DNA of 64,000 nt from Dastarcus helophoroides (lineage: Eukaryota; Arthropoda; Insecta; Coleoptera; Bothrideridae). The stretch covers positions 22,495,726-22,559,725 of the forward strand of contig CM053334.1 in the NCBI GenBank assembly GCA_028583605.1, in the 5' to 3' direction. The notes beneath the pieces are model-generated. The model searched no databases. It was given only the letters and a program-made list of their open reading frames with translations, and was not told the origin of the DNA. Positions 56,385 through 64,000 of this stretch are shown here, piece after piece (positions within the stretch are counted from its first letter, which is position 1; every line of letters starts with the position of its first letter). A program made the translations under genes and the position numbers.

Positions 56385-56875
56385 CTTTTTAAAACAGACA
56401 AACTCGAAAGAAAGTTGCCATTCACATTGAATAGATATGCGACCAATCAATCAATGAGCATCTCACGGAATGTCCGGCGCATCCATCCAAAAGTTGACCT
56501 CTGTAGCGTGTTGATTCTCTTATTTTTTTATTTATAAATGGTAAAAAAACGTTTTAAAATAGACAAAATCAAAATAAAGTTACCAATTACATTGAATAAA
56601 TATGCGACCAATCAATTAATCAGTATCTCACGGGACGTCCAGCGCATCTATCAAAAGCTGACCCCTGTAGCTTGTTGATTTTATTTTTATATTTATAAAA
56701 GGGGAAACAAACTTTTTAAAAGAGACAAACTCGGAAAAAAGTTGCCAATTACATTGAATAGATATGCGACCAACCAACTAATCAGTATCGCACGGGACGT
56801 CCGGCGCATCCACCAAAATGTGACCCCTCTGGCGTGTTCAGCTTTCTGATTCTTTTATTTACAAAAGGGGAACTA
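56385..56875 (+). repeat. About 163-bp tandem repeat, three copies
   Basis: TATGCGACCAATCAAT recurs at 56436, 56601 and 56763. Each unit also has CGGGACGTCCGGCGCATCC, TGACCCCTSTRGCGTGTT and TTTTTAAAANAGACAAACTC. The CCGGCGCATCCACCAAAA core is also in the 3' part of family A (about 7368 and 26944), hinting at common descent. Confidence 0.85.
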
Positions 56876-58150
56876 TGCACGTTTTTCATTGACTTAGGTA
56901 AATTCTGAGGTTCGATAAAGCTTTGGTTAGAAGCTGAATACATTCGATTAAAACTAGTTGGCTTCTAAGGAAAGTGGAGCTTATAGATAAATATTATCGT
57001 TTAATTAAATGCATTTTGCGACTTACAGACGCGCGACTACAGATGTTGTTCCCGCTGTAAAGTTTGTCGATGACTTCTTAATTAACAAGCATCCATGTCG
57101 GATAAGACAATTGATTCCGGCACGTAAATTGAGTGTAAGATTGTGATTAGGAGAAGGAAAGGAAACAATAGTCCCGTATTCAGGAATCATACACATGAAA
57201 TAGACATGTATTATCTGCTATTCAATACGGTAGGCGCTAAATCTAAACTTGCATCAAGTATAGCTTTGAAGTTGACAATTCAATTGTTCTGCCAAACCTT
57301 ATCGTTCTATTCCTCTCATCCGTTCGAAGCCCGGCTGGCTGAATTTTCTAGTGTTGCCTTTGCCTGCATGCATACATGCGGATAATTCACTTGGCTTTCT
57401 GATAAATTCGCCATACAATTTCTTACCATGAACACAATTCTGATAAAAAGATTTATATAATGAAAGATTTGGAGCCAGTGCCAGTGGTGGTTTCCAAATG
57501 ATTAGCTCTCGCTTCGTAAGAAAGCTTGATACATGATATTAACACTCGAAGCTAAACTAAAGACAAGCCACATTATACGTAGAACGTGCCCTAGCAGGCA
57601 GGTGGTCCGAGTATCTTGAAATAAGAAGGCTGAGAGATGCGACGCACCGATGGTCACTTGTCTATCCGCCTGTCAAACTCCAGGCGAACCTTTGATCGCG
57701 GTTGGTCAGTAATTACACGGCCTACTCCGATACACTTAATTATAAATGGAGATTGAGCCGGTTAAACTGGTTTTTAATTGGTTGTCAACTTGTTACTCGA
57801 TACCATTTAAACTATACAATAACGCTTCAGTTGTTTTACTTCTTCTCTTTTTCGTTATCGTGTTCTCTACTGGAAATTATATGATATCGAAGCTGTCAAG
57901 ACTCTATAATACATCAAGCGGGACTTTATATGCACCGAACAGCAAGATGTATTCTACAAAAATAGGACCGATGTTATGAGGTAAGTGCCAAAGGAAGTTA
58001 AGATTAAATGGTATGACTATCTGGTGATGCATCGGAATATTTCCATGAGACATACTCAGATAATCTTCAAGGGTCTAATACTTCCCTGATATCGAAGTAT
58101 TCCACGGCCAGAGACACTACAAAAACTTCTTCCGGAATTGGACAGTGTCA
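56876..58150. other. Non-repetitive island
   Basis: No recognised exon. 80- and 77-codon frames at 57143-57385 and 57746-57979 lack known domains. Confidence 0.35.
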
Positions 58151-58159
58151 AAGGACAAA

Positions 58160-58905
58160 AGTGTTCTAGGTTTGGATTTCTCGATTCTCGACAGTCTGAA
58201 GTGTATAACGATTATTATATTGTAACGCAATGTAAATAGATAAAATAGGATTTAGAATAGAATTGTAGAATTTAGTAAATAAAAAGAGTTTCTAGAAGGA
58301 TCTGATAAGGGGAAAGCGGCCGCGATAACGAAACAAATGGCAGATAAGCGTTCCAGAAATTTCGGCAAACGATAAGCCTTATCTGCGGAAAAGTTCTAGA
58401 AGACAGGGGCCAAAACTATAAAAGGCGGTCAGCTTTCCCTCGAGCCAGTTAGTTAAAAGTCAGTGTAGTTAGTGAGTTAGTAAGAGGTCAATAAGTGAGT
58501 TCATTATCCAGTTGTAGTGATCCAAGTTGAGTTCAGTAATAAAGTGGGTATTATTCGATAAGTGTAATCAATTCGAACAGATAAGCTCGCAACAATATGG
58601 TCTGTGCATTTACGGCCATTACAGGATGTTGACAACGCATGATGGTGACACATGATGGTAATTCGAAACCATAAGTTTACTACCTATATAAAATCACCAA
58701 ATGCGCCTAAAGAAGTTCTAGGTTTGGATTGCTCAATTCTCGATAGTCTGAAATGCATAACGATAGCCTTTGCGCGAGTAAGCTTATATCATATGTTACT
58801 GTGTATTTACTGCTAGTAGAGTATGATAGCAACGCATGATGGTAACGCTAAACCATAAGTTTACTCTCTATACAAAATCACCTAAACGCGCCTAATAAAG
58901 TTATT
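58160..58905 (+). repeat. About 173-bp tandem repeat interrupted by a solo LTR
   Basis: GTTCTAGGTTTGGAT..CTCGA occurs at 58166 and 58717; removing the LTR and its 4-bp duplication leaves a period of about 173. AACGCATGATGG and ACCATAAGTTTACT recur within the following units. The LTR sits between TTATAT and ATATGGTC, matching the unbroken CATATGTTACTG of the next unit. Confidence 0.8.
58221..58594 (+). mobile_element. Solo LTR, copy 3
   Basis: A 374-bp LTR starting TGTAACGCAATG and ending CGCAACA, with ATAT on both sides (58217-58220 and 58595-58598). TATAAAA is at 58417-58423 and AATAAA in the U5-proximal part. Closest to copy 1 (1733-2133), with the same GCGGCCGC word. Confidence 0.88.
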
Positions 58906-61900
58906 TTATAAAGTTTTGTATTTTTTAAAAAACAAAATTTTAAACGAACTTCAGCTTTTATAAAAATTTTGAAAAAAGAAGATTAAAAAAATGTCGATTT
59001 TTTAATAAAAAAGTCAAAATTCTTAGACTTCCAAATCAAAAATAAAATAAAATTAATATTTAAAAAGAAGTCATAAATCAAAAAAAAAATTGAAATTTTA
59101 GAAAATGTTGACATTCTAATGAATAGTTAAAATTTTAAGACAAAAATCAAGCCGAAATTCTGAAAAGAGAAATCGAAATTTTTCAAAATAGTCGAGAATG
59201 AAAAAAATTGAATTTTGAAAAAATCGAAATTGCCGAAAAGGATCGCAATTTTTGAAGTCCTTAAGATTTTAAAAAGAAAAATTCTGTTAAAGTTAATGAT
59301 TTTCAAAAAGCTAAAATCTTTAAAGGTAAAATGTTGAAGAAATTTGAGGAGAGCAAAGAAATTCATTGAAAAAACGCTAAAATTTCAAACAAAAAAATTT
59401 GAGAATTTAAGCGATTTCAGATTTTTTAAAAATTTTGACAAAGACCATTTAAAAAATGACTTTTTAATAAAAGAGAAAGAATTCCTAGAATTCCAAAAAA
59501 AACAAATAATTATTTAAAGAAAGCTGAAAATTGCAAAAAAGTCGAAATTTCAGAAAATGTTGAAATTCGAAAGACTTCGAAATTTTAAGGCAGCATTTCC
59601 AAAAAATGTAGAAATGTTCAAAAACTTGAAAACTGGAAAAAAAGTAAAAATGTTCAAAAACTGTGAAAATTTAAAAAAATGTCAAAACTGAAAAACAATT
59701 TGAAATTTTTAAAGTTCCAAAACAAAACCTGAAAAAAATTGAAATATTATAAGGTCGAAAACTTTGAAATAAATCAACATTTTTAAAAAATCTCAAGATT
59801 ATTGAAACAGTTAAGGTTTTTGTTAAAATAACAAAATTTTCCAAAAAGTTTTATATAGTCGAGGTTTTCAAAAAAAGGACCCAGAATTTTTCGTATAGTC
59901 AAAGCATTCAAGAGTGAAAATTTGGAAAAAGGTCGAAATTTTGTAGTACAATCGAAATTTGAAAAAAATGGGACTATTCGGAAACGTCAATATTTAAAAA
60001 AATCAATTTTAAAAAACAACCAAAGAAGCCATTCTAAAACACCCAAATTATTGAAATAAACTTGAAGGTTTGAAAAAACTCAGAATTTTGGAAAAAGTCA
60101 GAATTTTAAAATAAGTGGAAAATATATTTAAAAATTCGTAAACTCGAAAAAGGGGAACTTTGAAACTTTAATTTTACTAAAATCCAGCCTTTCAAAAAAC
60201 TGGAATTTAATAATTTTTAAAACAGTCAGAATTCCGAAAAAAATCGAAATCTTACAAAATAGGTTTCACTTCTGAGGTTTCATTGCCTAAAAAAGGTCGC
60301 AATTTTTAAAGTCGGTGAGATTTTAAAGAAGAAACTTGGATAAATTTAAAGATTTTCAAAAAGTCGAAATTTTTAAGGTTAAAATTTGGAAAAAATTTAA
60401 GAATTGCAAAAAAATCTAATAAAAAAACGCTAAGAGCTTTAAGTCTGCATTTCCAAACAAAGTAGAAATGTTCAAAACTGTTGAAAATGTGAAAAAAAGT
60501 AAAAATGTTCAAAAACTGTGAAAATTTAAAACAATGGTAAAACTAAAAAAGAATTTGTAATTTTAAAAGTTCCAAAACAAAACCGGAAGAAAAATCGAAA
60601 TATTAAAATGTCGAAAACTTTGAAATAGATCAACATTTTGAAAAAATGTCGAAAATATTGAAATAGTCAAGGTTTCTGTAAAAAACACGAAATTTTCTAA
60701 AAAAATTTCAATAGTCGAGATTTTCTAAAAAATGTACTACAAATTTTGTAATACAATCGAAATTTTGAAAAAAGTTGGATCCATTCCGAAACGTCTATAT
60801 AAAAAAAAACGAGAAAATTAAAATTGCACAAGTCAAACCAAAAAAAAAGCCTTCATTTTGGAAAAACTAAAATTCTTGAAATAGACTCGAAGTTTTGAGA
60901 AAACCAAGAATTTTGAAAAAAAAATCTGAACTTTAAAATAAGTGGAAAATATTTCAAAATTCAAAAACTTGAAAAAAAGGGAAATTTAAAAACTTTAGGT
61001 TTACTTAAATCCAGCCTTTGAAAAAAAACAGGAATTCGAAAATTTTCAAAAAATTCAAAATTCTGAAAAATGAAATCGAAATTTTACAAAAGAGTCGAGA
61101 ATTAAAATAACCTGAGGTTTAAAAGGATCGAAATTGCCTAAAAAAGATCGCAATTGTTGAAGTCGTTGGGAGTTTTGAAAAAAAAAATTGTAAATTTAAA
61201 GATTTTCAAAAAGTCAAAATTTTTAACGTTAAAATTTGGAAAAAATTCAAGAAGTGCAAAGAAATTTAATGAAAAAATATTTCAAAGTATTTCGAAGTTT
61301 TAAGTCTGCATTTCCAAAAAAGGTAGAAATGTTCAAAAAGTGTTGAAAATTTGAAATAAAGTAAAAATGTTCAAAAACTGTCGAAAATTTAAAAAATGTC
61401 AAAACTGAAAAAAATTCCAAATTTTAAAAGTTTCAAAACAAAACCTGAAAAAAGAAACGAAATAATTAAAATGTCAAAAACTTTGAAATGAATCAACATT
61501 TTGAAAAAATGTCGAGATTATTGAAACAGTCAAGGTCTCTGTAAAAAAACGAAATTTTCTAAAAAAAATTCAACAGTCGAGATTTCCAAAAAAAAGTACC
61601 TACAATTTTCCTGAAAAGACGAAACGTTCAAGAGTGAAAATTTGGAAAAAGATCGAAACTTTTGTAATACAATCGAAATTTGGAACAAAAATTGGACCAT
61701 TCAGAAACGTATATATTCACAAAATCAATTTAAAGAAACCACTAAAAAAGCCTTCATTCTGAAACACCCAAATTTTTGAAACAAACTCGAAGTTTTTTGA
61801 AAAAACTCAGAATTTTGAAAAATAGTCTGAATTTTAAATAGGTGAGAAATATATTTAAAAATTTGAAAACTTAAAAAAAGAGAAATTTTAAAACTTTAGT

Positions 61901-62540
61901 TTTACTATAATCCAGCCTTTCACAGAATTGGTATTCGAAAATTTTCAAAATAGTCAGAATTCTGAGAAAAGAAATCGAAATCTTACAAAATAGACAAGAA
62001 TTAAAAAAACCTGAGGGTTGAAAAAATCAAAATTGCGTAAAAAGGGTGTCAATTTTTGAAGTCGTTGGGATTTAAAAAAAAATTGTGTAAATTTAAAGAT
62101 TTTTATAAAGGGAAATTTTTAAAGTTAAAATTTGGAAAAAATTCGTGAAGTACAAACAAATTTAATAAAAAAACGTTAAAATTTAAAAAGAATTCGAAGT
62201 CTTAAGTCTGCATTTTGAAAAAATTAGGAATATTTAAAAAGTGTTGAAAATTTGAAAAAAAGTAAAAATTTTTAAAAACTGTTTTAAATTTAATAACTGT
62301 CAAAATTAAAAAATATTCCAAATTTTAAAAGTACTAAAACAAAATCTGAAACAAAAATCGAAATATTTACATGTCGAAAACTTTGAAATTTTGAAAAAAT
62401 GTCGAGATTATTAAAACAGTCAAGGTTTCTCTAAACAAACGAAATTTTCTAAAACACTTTCGTTAGGCCAGATTTAAAAAAAAAGTACCTAGAATTTTTC
62501 TGTAAAGTCGAAACGTTCAAGAGTGAAAGTTTGGAAGAAG
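58906..62540 (+). repeat. About 870-bp satellite, four copies
   Basis: GAAACAGTCAAGGTTTCTGT-like landmarks at about 59808, 60663, 61525 and 62413 give spacings of 855, 862 and 888. Blocks with AAAGATTTTCAAAAAGTC and TTTGAAATAGATCAACATTT recur in the same order. A-rich on + and built from the AAAGTCGAAATTT motif. No gene. Confidence 0.8.
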
Positions 62541-64000
62541 GTTAACATTTTTTCCCCCCTTGGACCACTGTGACTCCCGAAAATATTTACTGTTGAGAAA
62601 AACGTCGAAATGTTCAAAAAAAGTCGAATTTTGAGAAATTACGAAATTTTGAAAAAAAAACGACAAATTTTGAAATAAAGATTGTCCTAATTTAGAAAAA
62701 GATAAATTATATATTAAAAACAGTTTTGGGGTAAAATTGGAGTTTTCAAGAAGCAAAATTTAATTTAAAAACCACTGCGTTTTATAAAATTTCAAAAATA
62801 TCGAATTTTCGAGATTTTGGAATTTAAAAATTTTCGAAGACCCAAACAAATTTTGAAGAATATACATTAAAAAATCGAGGAAAGGGGTAACATTTTAGGA
62901 AAAGGGAAGAAAGTTACGAGAACAATTTAGTAAAAAATCGAAATTTCCCAGAGACTCAAATTTCGTCAAAGTTTCGAAAAAAGGTCGAATTTTGAGAAAA
63001 ATATTTAACATTTCAGAAAAAAAGTCGAAATTCAAATTAAAGAGCCGACATTTCTGCACTCAATATTTGTTTTTTGACGCCTGCCTTTCCCCTGGACCAC
63101 TCTGGTTCTAGAAAATTTTTACTATTGAAATAAACTTCAAAATTTTCAGAAAAAGTCGAATTTTGAGAAATTACGAAATTTAAAAAAAAAACGACGAGTT
63201 TTGAGATAAAGATCCTCCTAATTTAGAGAAAGACAAATTAAAATATAAAAAAAAATTGGGGTAGAGTCGCAATTTTCAAAAAATAAAATTTACTTTAAAA
63301 TTCTAACGTTTTATACAATTTCAAAAATATCGAATTTTTGAGAAAAAAAATATTTTCGAGGTAAAAATCGAAACCTTCGAAGACCCAAACAAATTTTGAA
63401 ATAAAAAAATTTAAAGGCCGAGGAAAAGGGCGATATTTTAGGAAAGAGAGAGAACGTTTGGGAACATTTAGTAAAAAATTGAAATTTTCCAGAGTAAAAT
63501 TTTTTTAAGTTTCAAAACAATGTCGAATTTTTGAGAAAAATATTTAAAATTTCAGGAAAGAAGTCGAAATTAAAAAAAAAGAGTCGACATTTTTTCACTC
63601 TATATTTATTTTTTGACGCTTGCCTTTCCCCCTGGACCACTGTGACTCCCAAAAATAAATAAACGTCTACGTTCTTAGAAAAAGTCAAATTTTGAGAAAT
63701 TAGTAAATTCTGAAAAAACAAAACGACGAATTTCTGGATAAAGATCGTCGTAATTTAGAGAAAGACAAATTAAAATATAAAAAATAAGTTTTGGGGTTAA
63801 GACGAAATTTTGAAGAAATAAAATTGAATTCAAAAATCTCGTGCTTTTTAAAAATTTTAAATATATCGTATTTTTTAAAAAAAAAACGATTTTTGAGGTA
63901 AAAATAAAGTCAAAAAACCGAGGAAAGGGGCGAAATTTTGCAAAAAAGAAAAAAAATTTTGAGAATAATCTAGAAAAAAAATCGAAATTTCCCAGAGTCA
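62541..64000 (+). repeat. About 535-bp satellite, at least 2.7 copies
   Basis: CCCCTGGACCACTSTG recurs at 62562, 63094 and 63634 (spacings 532 and 540), each preceded by TTTTTTGACGCCTGCC-like sequence except the first. The array continues past the window end. No gene. Confidence 0.85.

Overview
This window looks like a gene-poor, repeat-dominated piece of a large AT-rich animal genome, most likely an arthropod and probably an insect. The grounds are a decayed DD41D (rosa-type) Tc1/mariner transposon, a tandemly repeated mariner-type helix-turn-helix fragment, solo LTRs with TATA boxes and 4-bp target duplications, many satellites, and no bacterial gene organisation. I find no convincing intact host gene. 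Most long open frames come from stop-free simple repeats or AT-rich filler.

Layout. 1-8.7 kb: the end of a 381-bp hammerhead-ribozyme repeat (1-137); a TIR-bounded element with a second hammerhead on the minus strand (about 640-1250); a solo LTR (1733-2133); a unique island; a recent 406-bp tandem duplication with GA tracts (5.93-6.74 kb); and two copies of a roughly 1-kb dispersed repeat, called family A here (6.58-8.72 kb). 9.26-13.10 kb: six copies of a 634-bp satellite. 13.28-16.36 kb: a third family A copy split by a 2.6-kb DD41D transposon with very long inverted ends. 16.4-19.6 kb: mixed unique sequence and a short solo LTR (18145-18418). 19.6-20.2 kb: a tandem pair with hammerhead-like cores. 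21469-22249: a two-unit 381-bp array with two well-formed type I hammerhead ribozymes. 22.3-26.3 kb: T-rich filler with local satellites. 26.7-27.06 kb: a family A fragment. 27-30.5 kb: unique islands and filler. 30.54-34.21 kb and 36.6-37.3 kb: TTCTC pentamer satellites. 37.3-40.9 kb: mostly unique. 40.99-42.92 kb: a 116-bp satellite of 17 monomers with A/B alternation. 42.9-45.1 kb: filler. 45.31-46.13 kb: three tandem mariner HTH fragments. 46.13-46.62 kb: a roughly 157-bp tandem repeat. 46.6-48.6 kb: unique. 48.7-55.5 kb: A-rich filler, a 510-bp satellite and three foldback elements. 55.6-58.9 kb: hairpins, a 163-bp tandem repeat, unique sequence, and a tandem repeat hit by a solo LTR. 58.9-64 kb: 870-bp and 535-bp satellites.

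The most interesting theme is self-cleaving RNA. Two unrelated repeats carry complete type I hammerhead cores with palindromic stem III, as known for retrozymes and Penelope-like elements. A third, the abundant foldback family, carries a related but defective-looking core. The 381-bp array is predicted to release a 381-nt RNA monomer. The filler between elements appears to be one degenerate minisatellite built around the palindrome TCGAAATTTCGA. Its strand bias flips near 48.6 kb, and the larger satellites appear to have arisen from it.
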